DNA of 64,000 bases, from NCBI RefSeq assembly GCF_016860545.1, contig NZ_BNEB01000005.1, positions 2,790,001 through 2,854,000 on the forward strand, read 5' to 3'. Source of the stretch: Streptomyces asoensis (GTDB taxonomy: Bacteria > Actinomycetota > Actinomycetes > Streptomycetales > Streptomycetaceae). The first letter of the stretch is position 1; the number at the start of each line of letters is the position of its first letter. A program made the translations under genes and the position numbers. Below are positions 31,601-40,006 of the stretch, one piece after another. Under the pieces are notes generated by a model that was not told the DNA's origin, did not search any database, and was given only the letters and a program-made list of their open reading frames with translations.

Positions 31601-32238
31601 CAGGCCCGGTTGAAGCCAGCGTAGTGAACGGTGAGGGTCTGCCGGCGTGTATCCGCTCCGAGGCGGTCCGGCGGCGGCAGCGGCCGGGCGCCGCGAGGTG
31701 ATCCGACGGTGTGCGGCTGGCCCTCGACTCGCTCCAGGGATGACTGGCCCCGAGCCGAGGGTTCGAACGTCGGCGTCGACAGCCGTTCCGTCTGTCCTGC
31801 CGGCTCTTCCTGCCCTGCTTCGCGAGCGCCACCAGCCGGGTGTTCTCGGGGCAGGATCCGCGACCGCAGTTCCGCCTTGCGGACCGGTACACCCCATTGG
31901 TTGCTGATGGTCAGCCACAGGGAGGCAGATCCCGTCGCCTGTACCGCCGTCACCTGGAAGCAGGCCGGCCCGTAGGTCCCGCCGAACCGGTGCAGGACTA
32001 CACTCGGCTCGTCGACGGCGTCGCAGACGAAGGACGGGGCGCCCTCCAACGAGACGGAGAAGGTGAACTCCTCGGCGCTGTGGGGCCAGCCGTCGGACGT
32101 GCCGTCCGCGGACGGCAACGGACCGCGCAGGTCCACCGTGACGAGGTACGCGCATCCGGCCTCTGCCGTCCGTGGCCATGCCACGACGGGGTCGACGCGG
32201 AGGGACTGTTCCCGGTGCCTTCCGGCGTTGCTCACCAT
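28696..32238 (-). CDS. fxsT: FxsT-type TIR/NB-ARC/TPR protein, copy 1 with extra N-terminal domain
   Basis: A 1180-residue STAND-type NTPase of the group found with FxSxx-COOH peptides. Residues 1-120 form a unique, probably beta-rich domain absent from copy 2, followed by a Pro/Glu-rich linker. A TIR-like domain (about 202-315) starts VHYAGFNRAWANWISDRL and keeps a Glu before Trp (ARDEWIAAL), the usual position of the NADase glutamate. The NB-ARC domain has a P-loop with Lys399 (GMSGMGKTQM), Walker B LLVLDGADE and sensor IITSRN. The last 450 residues are TPR repeats. The tail is WDFEPQPT. It is the last gene of the block and overlaps the CHAT gene by 7 nt (start ATG 32238). Probably an inflammasome-like switch. 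Confidence 0.85.
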   Translation of the reverse strand: MVSNAGRHREQSLRVDPVVAWPRTAEAGCAYLVTVDLRGPLPSADGTSDGWPHSAEEFTFSVSLEGAPSFVCDAVDEPSVVLHRFGGTYGPACFQVTAVQATGSASLWLTISNQWGVPVRKAELRSRILPREHPAGGAREAGQEEPAGQTERLSTPTFEPSARGQSSLERVEGQPHTVGSPRGARPLPPPDRLGADTRRQTLTVHYAGFNRAWANWISDRLERRGLRVVLLRWDAPVAVPLAEVLRDLLLAPGTVLLVLSEGYLLLGSRARDEWIAALREVVGRNPSRFAAVSVTAAPLPVDTEILAPVVLAEKGEEEAERLLLTRLGLAREPLPDPREERARAPRYPAVLPEVWGGVPRRNTRFTGREVLLNQAYDLLQGAAPGAGVVTFHGMSGMGKTQMATEYVYRFGTEYDVVWWVNAQTRATYRRAMAELAPKLGLPTGHEYGERLRAVRDSLRRGDPFARWLLVLDGADEPEAVGDLVPTGPGHVIITSRNLEWGQHNSRLLEVPVYTRDESVAFIRRRAQRLTRAEADQLADALEDLPLLLDQTAAWLDDSDLSVRDYIALLEDGVNSAVVKVSADFPLAFQTAWWILLERLAQSVPEAVELLRLCTFFAPGFIPAHLLKQMPTSGLPPTVEPLLTDQVLWNRAISQLRRYSVIRLEARDADSPGETFYLHRMVHQIVHQGIPFDVRQQLREVVRTALAAADPGRPTDTDLWPGYAEIVPHLKYADVLRTDDQDVQRLVFNCLRYLYFSGEYASGIRFGERALTAWRTLLGENHPRLWELIYHYGNLLRAAGDYRRTAEIEREAVVHLREQRGERDLEYLRALGGLAADLRGLAAYDEAMHLSVQVLDTCREVVGDQDARTLAAQNNLAVSMRLLGRYEESLEVDRRTMEARRDLLRARHPWTLYSELSVAVGLRLLGRYPEAESVQTRNLRECRIVMGHANPQTLQAEYNLALCLYRGGDRQEAGRILAGVLERGERVLSESHPLTLIFASAQSCFAREHGDVDLGRELSETVLSRYATSLTDEHPYTAGARANHALVLRRVGEREQALAASEESLRVMIRAVREDHPWALGCALNTSALLSAVGDHDGALALSGATVRGAVARLGDSHPLTLAAQVALAADLRATGQRTDADKTETHTLAALAATLGPQHPDTLLARTRSRPTWDFEPQPT

Positions 32239-33542
32239 CCTTCCCGTCCTCCCGCGGCACGGGTGCCGCCTTCGGAGAGACGCAAGGTGGTGTCCGGATG
32301 TCCGTAGAAGTGGAACATGAAGGTGGACAGAAGCCTCAGCACGCGTTTCTGGCCGACCCTGTCGATCCGCCCGTCGTCGTCGCGGACGCTCGGGATGTCG
32401 GTCAGAGAGCCGAACTCATCGACGGCCCGTGCCCTGAAGGAACGCAGGGTGCGGGTGACCGGACTCTGCGGACGGGCCGCGACCTCGTGCATCAACTGCC
32501 TTACCAGTAAGCGCGCTTCGATGTCCCCGACCTTCCCCGCGGTCACAATGCAGCCTCCCGCTCCTTTCCTCAGGAACAGCTCGGCGAATCCACGCAGTGC
32601 CTCCTCCCCCTGGGCGCTGTTGTCGACGAACCGACCGGAGTGGCAGGCGTTGAGGCAGACGAGCGAACGGTCCCTGCGCAGCACGAGCATCGTCTCCCCG
32701 TCGAACTCGGCCCAGGTGCGGTCACCCAGCGTGAGGTGGGTGACCGAGTCGCCGTATCCGCCATGGCAACCGAGGTACACCAGTCCGGTCCGGTCCAGCT
32801 CGGTGTCGAGCGCTTGGAGGAACGGTGTCATCTCCAGGTGCAACCGGTGGGCGTACCGGGTGAACACCATGCTGTCGTCGGCCATGTCCTTGTGCAGATA
32901 CCCGAGGACCCGGCCGTGGCAGTCACCGATCCGGTGCGGCAGACCGAGGCCGACGTCGCGCACGGTGGTCCAGCGGACGACGACGACAAGAGCGCCCAAC
33001 AGACCGGCTGACAGCCCCTTCTCGCCGTCCGCGGGCAGCCAGAGCAGTTCCCAAGGCAGTTCGTACCCGGTGTCGTCGCAGATGATGACGCGCAGTGCGT
33101 CACCGTGTCGGCTGCGGATGCGGTTGATCCAGCGCACCAGTTCGGGTTGGTTGCCGGACCACAGGCGGATGGCGCGCAGTACCTCCGAAGGATAGGCGCC
33201 GTTCTCCTGGCGCAGGTTGGCGAGCCTGACGGCAGGTGCGGCGCGCCGGGTCGGACCGGCAGGGCACGACACACTGAGGTCGCCGCACCATCCGAGGAGC
33301 CGGTAGCCCGCCCCTCCGTCGGCGCCCAGACTGCGCTGTACCTGGAGGACGGCCAGCCCGTCCTCCAGCCGGGTCCCGAGCCGGGCGTCGTTGCCGCCGA
33401 GGCCGGCGGGAGGGCCCGAGGGGCCACCGGCCCGGGGCGCGTCCTTCACTCTGCGCCGGGTCACGGCCGGGATGCGGGGCACCTTGGACAGGAGTGCCGG
33501 CACCTGTTGCCACGGCGGACGTGCTTGCTGCTCACCGCTCAC
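32232..33542 (-). CDS. CHAT-domain (caspase-like) protease, TTA codon
   Basis: A 436-residue protein whose C-terminal half is a CHAT domain, the caspase-fold peptidase class. The catalytic dyad is visible: His260 in YLGCHGGYGD and Cys300 in CLNACHSGRF. Before it lies a conserved CHAT-associated segment (YELPWELLWLPADGEKG). The N-terminal 110 residues are unassigned. The GTG at 33542 overlaps the end of the ChlD-like gene by 11 nt, with GGGAG a few nt upstream; ATG 33635 would extend into that gene. Codon 345 is TTA (32510-32508), so translation should depend on bldA tRNA. It is placed between an AAA/vWA-like pair and a NB-ARC protein, as an effector protease would be. Substrate unknown. Confidence 0.85.
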   Translation of the reverse strand: MSGEQQARPPWQQVPALLSKVPRIPAVTRRRVKDAPRAGGPSGPPAGLGGNDARLGTRLEDGLAVLQVQRSLGADGGAGYRLLGWCGDLSVSCPAGPTRRAAPAVRLANLRQENGAYPSEVLRAIRLWSGNQPELVRWINRIRSRHGDALRVIICDDTGYELPWELLWLPADGEKGLSAGLLGALVVVVRWTTVRDVGLGLPHRIGDCHGRVLGYLHKDMADDSMVFTRYAHRLHLEMTPFLQALDTELDRTGLVYLGCHGGYGDSVTHLTLGDRTWAEFDGETMLVLRRDRSLVCLNACHSGRFVDNSAQGEEALRGFAELFLRKGAGGCIVTAGKVGDIEARLLVRQLMHEVAARPQSPVTRTLRSFRARAVDEFGSLTDIPSVRDDDGRIDRVGQKRVLRLLSTFMFHFYGHPDTTLRLSEGGTRAAGGREGW

Positions 33543-35400
33543 CAGGTTCTCCCGTATCGTCCGTCTCCGGTGCCGGCCGTCCCGTGACGACGGTGGCGCC
33601 CAGAGCGGCGGCCAGTCTGAAGGGCAGATCGCCATAGGGTTCCCGAGCCGGGTCCACGACCGCCGTCCGCACTCTCGTACGGTCCATGGCTCCGATCCTC
33701 TCCGCAGCCCCCAAAGCGTCCTCGACGCCTTCCGCGCCCACCTGACCTGCGAGCCGACCGCTCTGACTGACCGTCAGTGGCACGTTGCCCCGGCCGTCGG
33801 TGACGACGACCAGCCAGGCCTCGACGAGTGCATTGCCATGCTGCCGGAAGGCCGCACGCAGGACCCGGCCCGCCTCGTGGACCCCGTGTGCCAGTGGCGT
33901 CGCACGTCCGGCGGGGCGCTCCAGGGCGGTGAGGACACGCGGATCGAGCACGTTGCGCGCGGAGAAGGACTGGGCTTTCAGTTCGTCCGCGGCGTCGGCA
34001 CCGCCGACCTCGATCACCTGCGCGGCAGCCCTTCCGGTGTACGCCCACTGCAGAAACGGGGTGAGCGCGTGCGTCCAGTCCCAGGCAGCGTCCCGGCAGG
34101 TGTGGTCCAAAAGAAGTACCAGCAGGCGCTCGGAGGCGCCTGCCCGGAGATGACTGCGCAGGTCGGCAGGGGTGACGGTGAAGCGCGCGGTCTGCCGTAC
34201 GCGCTGATGGACGGCTGCTTCCCGCACCGTCGGTACATAGGCGAGATCACGCAGGTCCTCGGCCCTGCGGCTGCCGACCACCGCCCCACGGGCCGCTGCC
34301 GGCCCCATCGTGCGCTGCCAGAGGTTGCGCAGCGGGGCGAAGTCCCGCAGCACACTCACCGCGTCCTCGGGGAACGGGGTGTCGCGGACGACCGCGGGAT
34401 CCGCGCCGACCTGTTCTTCGGGACCGGGTCCTTCCAACGGACGGCCCGGCCCGCCAGGGCGCTCCTCCGCTTCACGGCCGGCACCGGGCACGTCCCTGTC
34501 CGTGTCGGGCCGGTCCCCTGCTCCGGGTCGGCCTGAGGATCCGCTGGACGGCCCCCGTTCCAGGGCCCTCGTCTTCGGTGCGGCGACACCGGGCAGGCCG
34601 ATCAGCCGGGCCGCTTCGTCGGCGTGCCGTGCCTCGGCCGCGCGGTCCCCGTCCAGAGCTGCCAGCGTGCGGGCGAGTCGGGCCAGCGCGAGTTCCCTGC
34701 GGATACCGGCCTCCGGGCCGAGAAGGGTTCTCACACGGCCGAGGGCATCGTTGCTAACGGATACCGGGGCGATGTGCTCCGTGGCGTGCCGCAGTGCGGG
34801 CACGGCGGTGAGGAGCCGCCGGGGCCGTGCACCCCGCAGTTCGGCCATCGGGACGCGCAGAGCGAACCGGTCCAGCAGGTGAGGGCTGAGCTGCGCGGCT
34901 TCGGCCGATCCGCAGACGGCGAGCCAGCGTGCTCGGGGACGCGCGATGTGGCGGAGTCCTGTGTGTTCGACCACCGCGACGTCCGAGCCCAGGAGCTGGA
35001 CGGCGGCCCGCATGCCGGCGACGCTCAGTCTGGTCAGTTCGGGGACGACGACCAACTGCGGCGGACCGTCGCGTCCGTCGGCTTCGATCAGCGGACCGGG
35101 TCCGGTACTGACCGAGACCTGGCCACCGTCCTGCCGCAGCCGGGTCCGGGTCCACAGGTCCTCGTCCCGCGTCTGGGCCCCGAGCATGAGCGGTGGTCCC
35201 GTGATGCCGAGCAGTTCCGCGAACAGGTGGGCGACAGGGTCGATCAGGTGCGGCTCGAGATCGAAGAGGAGAACTCCGGCAAGGCGCGGCTCGATCGCCG
35301 AACACGCCAGTAAGCGGGTCAGCCGCAGAACCGGTTCATCCGGTTCCGGGGCTCGGGAGCCTTGCGGGGGTGGGGCGTCGCGGGGCGGGGGTGTGACCAT
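33532..35400 (-). CDS. ChlD-like vWA protein with long linker, TTA codon
   Basis: A 622-residue protein resembling the D subunit of magnesium-chelatase-type ATPases. An N-terminal inactive AAA-like part (ARLAGVLLFDLEPHLIDPVAHL to LARLARTLAALDGDRAA) lacks a Walker A. A Pro/Gly/Glu-rich linker (about 280-350) precedes a C-terminal von Willebrand A-type domain (RLLVLLLDHTCRDAAW). The MIDAS triplet DxSxS reads D-H-T-C-R, so metal binding may be lost. Start ATG 35400, 7 nt after the ChlI-like stop. Codon 30 is TTA (35313-35311). With its ChlI partner it probably forms a remodelling machine rather than a true chelatase, since no tetrapyrrole genes are near. Confidence 0.75.
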   Translation of the reverse strand: MVTPPPRDAPPPQGSRAPEPDEPVLRLTRLLACSAIEPRLAGVLLFDLEPHLIDPVAHLFAELLGITGPPLMLGAQTRDEDLWTRTRLRQDGGQVSVSTGPGPLIEADGRDGPPQLVVVPELTRLSVAGMRAAVQLLGSDVAVVEHTGLRHIARPRARWLAVCGSAEAAQLSPHLLDRFALRVPMAELRGARPRRLLTAVPALRHATEHIAPVSVSNDALGRVRTLLGPEAGIRRELALARLARTLAALDGDRAAEARHADEAARLIGLPGVAAPKTRALERGPSSGSSGRPGAGDRPDTDRDVPGAGREAEERPGGPGRPLEGPGPEEQVGADPAVVRDTPFPEDAVSVLRDFAPLRNLWQRTMGPAAARGAVVGSRRAEDLRDLAYVPTVREAAVHQRVRQTARFTVTPADLRSHLRAGASERLLVLLLDHTCRDAAWDWTHALTPFLQWAYTGRAAAQVIEVGGADAADELKAQSFSARNVLDPRVLTALERPAGRATPLAHGVHEAGRVLRAAFRQHGNALVEAWLVVVTDGRGNVPLTVSQSGRLAGQVGAEGVEDALGAAERIGAMDRTRVRTAVVDPAREPYGDLPFRLAAALGATVVTGRPAPETDDTGEPGER

Positions 35401-35407
35401 GACCGGG

Positions 35408-36340
35408 TCAGACCGTTTCGAAGAGGTCCTTGACGCGGTCCTCGTCCTCGAAGCCCCATTCGAACGAGCTCTCCGGCCTCCGGTGCCGCAGAGCCATGGG
35501 GAGCACCCGCTGAAGGTGCCGGGGCTCCACCAGGTCCGCGCCCTCCCTCGCGGCCAGTGCCCGGGCCGCGAGCGTCGCCACGATCTCGCCCCGCTGTCCC
35601 ACGGCGTCCATCCTCTCTGCCGCCTGCGCACAGAGCCGTACGACGGTGTCGGGCACCGGAATGTGCCGGACCCGTTGTCGGGCCTCCTCCAGTCGTGCCC
35701 TGATGGCGGCGTCGTCCCGCTCCGCGACGGCGAGCCATTCGGAGCCGGCGACGGCCAGTTCCTCCTCGAAGTCGAGCACGGTGCGGATCAGGCGCTGGCG
35801 TGCGTCGACATCCAGGTGCTCCGCGGCGACCATCAGGCCGAAACGGTCGAGCAGTTGCGGCCGCAGCCCGCCCTCTTCGGGATTCATGGTGCCGACGAGT
35901 CCGAAGGCCAAGTGCTTGGCAGTGGCGAGGCCCTCTCGCTGCACGGAAAGGACGCCGGTCGAGACGACGTCGAGAATGACGTTGATGAGGTGGTCCTCGA
36001 GGAGGTTCACCTCGTCGATGTAGAGCATGCCGCTGAGGGCCGCGTCCTCCAGGAGTCCCTGCTGCGGGCGGGCCTCGCCGCGGATCAGCGCGTCGAGTTC
36101 CCAGCCGCCGAGGACGCGGTCGTCGGTGGCGTTGATGGGCAGAGTGACCGGCAGTTCGCCATGGGCCATGAGGGCGAAAGCACGTACGAGGGTGGACTTG
36201 GCGGTCCCGCGGGATCCGGCCATCAGGACACCGCCGATGCGGGGGACCACGTGATTGAGTTCCAGCGCGAGCTTCAGCTCGTCCTGCCCCACGACACGGG
36301 AGTAGGGCAGGATGTGCACTCCGCCCGCCGCGTGGCTCAC
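35408..36340 (-). CDS. ChlI-like AAA+ ATPase
   Basis: A 310-residue AAA+ ATPase of the magnesium-chelatase subunit I type. Walker A is GSRGTAKST (about 43-51), Walker B is GMLYIDEVNLL, and the insertion LAFGLVGTMNPEEGGLRPQL with Arg finger region LLDRFGL follows. The C-terminal lid is helical. Its GTG start overlaps the previous stop codon (GTGA). It pairs with the following ChlD-like gene. In conflict systems such MoxR/ChlI-type ATPases are thought to remodel or release the effector, here most simply the CHAT protease or FxsT. Confidence 0.9.
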   Translation of the reverse strand: MSHAAGGVHILPYSRVVGQDELKLALELNHVVPRIGGVLMAGSRGTAKSTLVRAFALMAHGELPVTLPINATDDRVLGGWELDALIRGEARPQQGLLEDAALSGMLYIDEVNLLEDHLINVILDVVSTGVLSVQREGLATAKHLAFGLVGTMNPEEGGLRPQLLDRFGLMVAAEHLDVDARQRLIRTVLDFEEELAVAGSEWLAVAERDDAAIRARLEEARQRVRHIPVPDTVVRLCAQAAERMDAVGQRGEIVATLAARALAAREGADLVEPRHLQRVLPMALRHRRPESSFEWGFEDEDRVKDLFETV

Positions 36341-36726
36341 GACACCGTCCCCGTACCCGTGCCGTGGAGTCCAGCGCTCCCGGGCTGCCAGCGGAAGGTG
36401 AACTGCAATTGCGCTTCGGCCCCGCTCTTGACCACGGTCGCCAGTCCGGCGTCCATCCTGATGGACAGCTGCAGTTCGATCTCGTCGGGCCGCTCGCTCT
36501 CCGGGAGTTCCCCGAACTGCCGGACCGCCTGCACGGCACAGCGCCGCGCGAGGTCCAGGCCGTCGGTGTAGACGGCCCGGGCGACGCGGACGACCCGCCC
36601 GGACGGCCCGTCGCGGGTCTCCTCGTCGCCGTACACCTCGTCGAGGCCGTTGTCCTCGTCCGCTCCGACCTCGACCGGGATGGGCCCGTCTGCGTCCCCG
36701 GATACGGGCCCGATCAAGATAGCCAC
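36337..36726 (-). CDS. Trypco1-like small protein (CU044_2847 type), module C
   Basis: A 129-residue protein of the small beta-rich family that co-occurs with trypsin-like and other conflict effectors (Trypco1 / CU044_2847 family). Diagnostic is the pattern ERPDEIELQLSIRMDAGL followed by VKSGAEAQLQFTFRW, matching the protein at 50908-51462. It starts with GTG 36726 after AAGGGGG. The 114-nt gap from the second FxsT gene makes it the first gene of a tightly coupled cluster running to 28696. It is probably an adaptor or inhibitor of the module's effector. Confidence 0.72.
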   Translation of the reverse strand: MAILIGPVSGDADGPIPVEVGADEDNGLDEVYGDEETRDGPSGRVVRVARAVYTDGLDLARRCAVQAVRQFGELPESERPDEIELQLSIRMDAGLATVVKSGAEAQLQFTFRWQPGSAGLHGTGTGTVS

Positions 36727-36840
36727 ACGCCCCCTTGCTTCAACTCACGTGTGCTGCACGCCGGTTGACAGACCCGGTACTTTCCCCGACGCCCTGGGGG
36801 TTATGCGCGCCACGGCAGCCCACTTCACCGGTGCCGCTCG

Positions 36841-39800
36841 TCAGGTCGTCTGCGGCTCGAAGTCCCAGAACGGGCGGTGCCGGGAGCGGGCCGAGATCGT
36901 GTGGACGTGCTGCTTGCCCAGCGTCGCCTCAAGATCCGACAGTGCCTCCAGTTCGACCTTCTCCGCCTGTCGGCGGTCACGCAGGCCGCGCAGGTCGGCC
37001 GCGTGCGCGATCCGCGCGGACAGGGTCAGCGGATGAGTACGGCCGAGCGACTCGATGGCCAGGGAAACGGTGTCCCTACTGAGTGCGGCCGCTCCCTCGG
37101 TGTCTCCGACGAGGTTGCGCAGGGCGGTGGCGTTGAGAGCGCACCCCAGCGTCCAAGGGTGGCTCTCCCCCACCGCCGACGTCATGTCGGCCACCGCCTG
37201 TTCCACCATGACGTGCGCGTACTCGCGTTCACCGACGTTACGCAGGATCAGCGCCTGGTTCGAGCGCGCTCCGGCGATGAAGGGGTGCCCTTCGGCCAGC
37301 ATGACCTCGTAGCGGGCCCCGACGGCCTCGCTGAGCTCACGGGCCTGGTCGATGTCACCGTGCTCACGGGTGAAGCAGCTCTGGGCGGAGGCGAAGATCA
37401 GCGTCACGGGATCCGTCTCGCCCAGCACGCGTTCGCCGCGTTCGAGCACCCTGGTCAGGATCCGGCCCGCCTCCTCCCGGTTACCTCCCCGGTAGTGGCA
37501 CAGCGCGAGGTTGTACTCGGCGCGAAGGGTCTGCGGGTTGTCCTCGCCCATGACGATGCGGTTCTCCCGCACGTTCCGGCTCTGGATCGACTCGGCCTCG
37601 GTGTAACGGCCCAGCAGGCGCAGGTCGATGGCATAGGAGATCTCGGAGTCGAGCGTCCAGGGGTGACGGGCCCGCAGCAGTTGGCGGCGGGCCTCCATCG
37701 TCTGCCGGTCGATGTTCAGGGCTTCTTCGTAACGCCCGAGAAGCCGCTGCGAGACGGCGAGGTTGTTCAGCGAGTTGAGGCTTCGCGAGTCCTGCTCGCC
37801 CAGCAGGTCACGGTAGGCCACCAGGACCCATCGGGAGAGCTCCAGCGCCTCGTCGTAACGGCCGAGCCCCCGCAGGTCGGCCGCGAGACCGCCGGCAGCG
37901 CGCAGATGCTCCAGGTCCTGGGCACCACGCTCCGCCTTGAGGTGCTCGGAAGCCGCCCTGCTGAGGCCCTCGGTGCGCGCGTAGTCGCCGACGGCGCGCA
38001 GCAGGTTCGTGTAGTGGTAGGTCAGTTCCCAGATCCTGGGATGGACCGGACCGAGCAACGCCCGCCAGGCGTCCATGGCCCGCTCGCCGAGCTTGATGCC
38101 CGCGTTGTACTCGCCGGAGAAGTACATGTAACGAAGGCAGTTGAAGACCAGCCGCTGTACGGCGGCGTCCTGTGTCTGCAGCACGTCCGCGTACTTCAGG
38201 TGCGGCACGATCTCGGCGTAGCCCGGCCAGAGGTCGGGATCGGTGGGGCGGCGCGGGTCTGCTGCGGCGAGGGCCTGCCGTACGACTTCGATGAACTCCC
38301 TGCGATCCTCGTCCGGCATGTCCTTGTGGACGATCTGATGCACCATGCGGTGCAGGTAAAGCGACTCTCCGGAGGCGGTTCCCTCGTCACCGGCCGCCTC
38401 GTGGGACTCCAGGCGGACCACGGAGTACTGACGGAGCTGGTTGATCGCCCTGTTCCACAGCAACGGGTCGTTGAGCAGTCCGGCCAGCTGTTCGGGCAGC
38501 TGTTCACTGGACATCTCCCGCAGCAGCCGGACGGGGATGAAGCCCGGGGCGAAGAACGTGCACAGCCTCAGCAGATCGACCGACTCGGGGACGGTGTCGC
38601 GCAGCTTGTTCAGCAGTATCGACCAGGCGGTCTGGAAGGCCAGCGGGAAGTCGGCCGACACCTTCACCACATCGCCGTCGATGCCGCCGTCCAGCAGGGC
38701 GATGTACTCCCTGACCGAGAGGTCGGAGTCGTTAAGCCAGCCCGCCGTCTGGTCGAGCAGCAGCGGCAGGTCCTCCAGTGCCTCCGCGAGCTGGTCGGCC
38801 TCCACCTCGGTCAGCCTGGGCGCGCGCCGTCTGATGAACGCCACCGACTCGTCACGGTCGTAGACGGGCACCTCGAGTAGCTTGCTGTTGTGCTCGGTCC
38901 ATTCCGGATTGCGGGAGGTGATGATGACGTGGCCGGGGCCGGTGGGCACCAGGTCCCAGATCTGGTCGGGTTCGTCCGCCCCGTCGAGGATGAGCAGCCA
39001 GCGCCCGTACGGGTCGCCGCGGCGCAACGAATCCCGCACGGCGCGGAGCCGTTCGCCGTACTCCTGACCGGTCTGCAGGCCCAGTTTGGGGGCGAGTTCG
39101 GCCAGCAGGCGCCGGTAGGTGACCCGCTTCTCGGCGTTGACCCACCACACGACGTCGTACTCGGAGCCGAAGCGGTAGACGTACTCGGCGGCCATCTGGG
39201 TCTTGCCGACTCCGGACATACCGTAGAACGTCACCACGCCAGCACCCGGCTCGGCGCCCTGCAACAGGTGGTAGGCGTCGTTGAGCAGCGACTCACGACC
39301 GGTGAAACGCGTGTTGCGGCGAGGCACGCCACCCCACACCTCAGGCATCGCGGCCGGGAACCTCGGACCGCGCGCGAAGTCGTCGGACTGCTGCGTCGAC
39401 GTGTCGTAGGGAAGGTCCAACCGGTCCAGTAGCCGTCGTTCCGCCTCTTCGGCCCCCATGTTGGTGAGGTTCACGGGAGCAAGGACCGCGGTGGCCGTCG
39501 GCACCGGCGCGGCGGTCACGGACACGGCCGCAAAACGGGACGGGTCCGGAGCCACCACCTCACGCAGAGCGACGTTCCATTCCTCGTGGGTACGCGGGCC
39601 CAACTGGAAGTACCACTCGCTCACCAGGATGAGGATCCGGCCCTCGGCGAGTTTCAAGTCGCGCAGCAGATCGACTAGCGGGACATCGGCGGGTGAGTCC
39701 CAGCGCAGGTACACCACCCGGATACCACGCCGCTCCAGGCGGTCCCCGATCCAGGCGGCCCAAGCCCGGTTGAAGCCGGCGAAGTGGACGGTGACCGCCT

Positions 39801-39852
39801 GCCTCGAAGCCCCCCTATCGGTTGACCTGACCGTCGTGCGGACTCCAGACAT
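36841..39852 (-). CDS. fxsT: FxsT-type TIR/NB-ARC/TPR protein, copy 2
   Basis: A 1003-residue paralogue of the protein at 28696-32238 without the N-terminal extension. The TIR-like domain spans residues about 17-130 (VHFAGFNRAWAAWIGDRL; Glu before Trp in THEEWNVAL). The NB-ARC P-loop Lys is residue 217 (GMSGVGKTQM), then LLILDGADEPDQ and IITSRNPEW. Two winged-helix segments and about nine TPR units follow. The tail WDFEPQTT repeats that of copy 1. ATG 39852 has GGAGG 7 nt upstream; an earlier in-frame ATG at 39879 does not. It follows the precursor and its modifying enzymes, the standard place for FxsT. Likely role: signal-activated oligomerising switch or carrier for the modified peptide. 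Confidence 0.85.
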   Translation of the reverse strand: MSGVRTTVRSTDRGASRQAVTVHFAGFNRAWAAWIGDRLERRGIRVVYLRWDSPADVPLVDLLRDLKLAEGRILILVSEWYFQLGPRTHEEWNVALREVVAPDPSRFAAVSVTAAPVPTATAVLAPVNLTNMGAEEAERRLLDRLDLPYDTSTQQSDDFARGPRFPAAMPEVWGGVPRRNTRFTGRESLLNDAYHLLQGAEPGAGVVTFYGMSGVGKTQMAAEYVYRFGSEYDVVWWVNAEKRVTYRRLLAELAPKLGLQTGQEYGERLRAVRDSLRRGDPYGRWLLILDGADEPDQIWDLVPTGPGHVIITSRNPEWTEHNSKLLEVPVYDRDESVAFIRRRAPRLTEVEADQLAEALEDLPLLLDQTAGWLNDSDLSVREYIALLDGGIDGDVVKVSADFPLAFQTAWSILLNKLRDTVPESVDLLRLCTFFAPGFIPVRLLREMSSEQLPEQLAGLLNDPLLWNRAINQLRQYSVVRLESHEAAGDEGTASGESLYLHRMVHQIVHKDMPDEDRREFIEVVRQALAAADPRRPTDPDLWPGYAEIVPHLKYADVLQTQDAAVQRLVFNCLRYMYFSGEYNAGIKLGERAMDAWRALLGPVHPRIWELTYHYTNLLRAVGDYARTEGLSRAASEHLKAERGAQDLEHLRAAGGLAADLRGLGRYDEALELSRWVLVAYRDLLGEQDSRSLNSLNNLAVSQRLLGRYEEALNIDRQTMEARRQLLRARHPWTLDSEISYAIDLRLLGRYTEAESIQSRNVRENRIVMGEDNPQTLRAEYNLALCHYRGGNREEAGRILTRVLERGERVLGETDPVTLIFASAQSCFTREHGDIDQARELSEAVGARYEVMLAEGHPFIAGARSNQALILRNVGEREYAHVMVEQAVADMTSAVGESHPWTLGCALNATALRNLVGDTEGAAALSRDTVSLAIESLGRTHPLTLSARIAHAADLRGLRDRRQAEKVELEALSDLEATLGKQHVHTISARSRHRPFWDFEPQTT

Positions 39853-40006
39853 GGGGCGGCCTCCAGCGCGTAATCCCAAGAAATCGTAGAACCTAGGTGC
39901 CGCGCTCGTAAGGTCCCGGGACCGGAGGAGCGCACCCCCGGGCCCGACGATCCTCGCGCAACACGGGGCCGTGGCAGGCTGGAATCCTCACTCACGTGCG
40001 AACCCC

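Noticed and set aside
33532..36340. True magnesium/cobalt chelatase subunits
   Set aside because: No tetrapyrrole or cobalamin genes nearby, degenerate MIDAS, and a tight overlap with CHAT and NB-ARC genes point to a conflict-system role.
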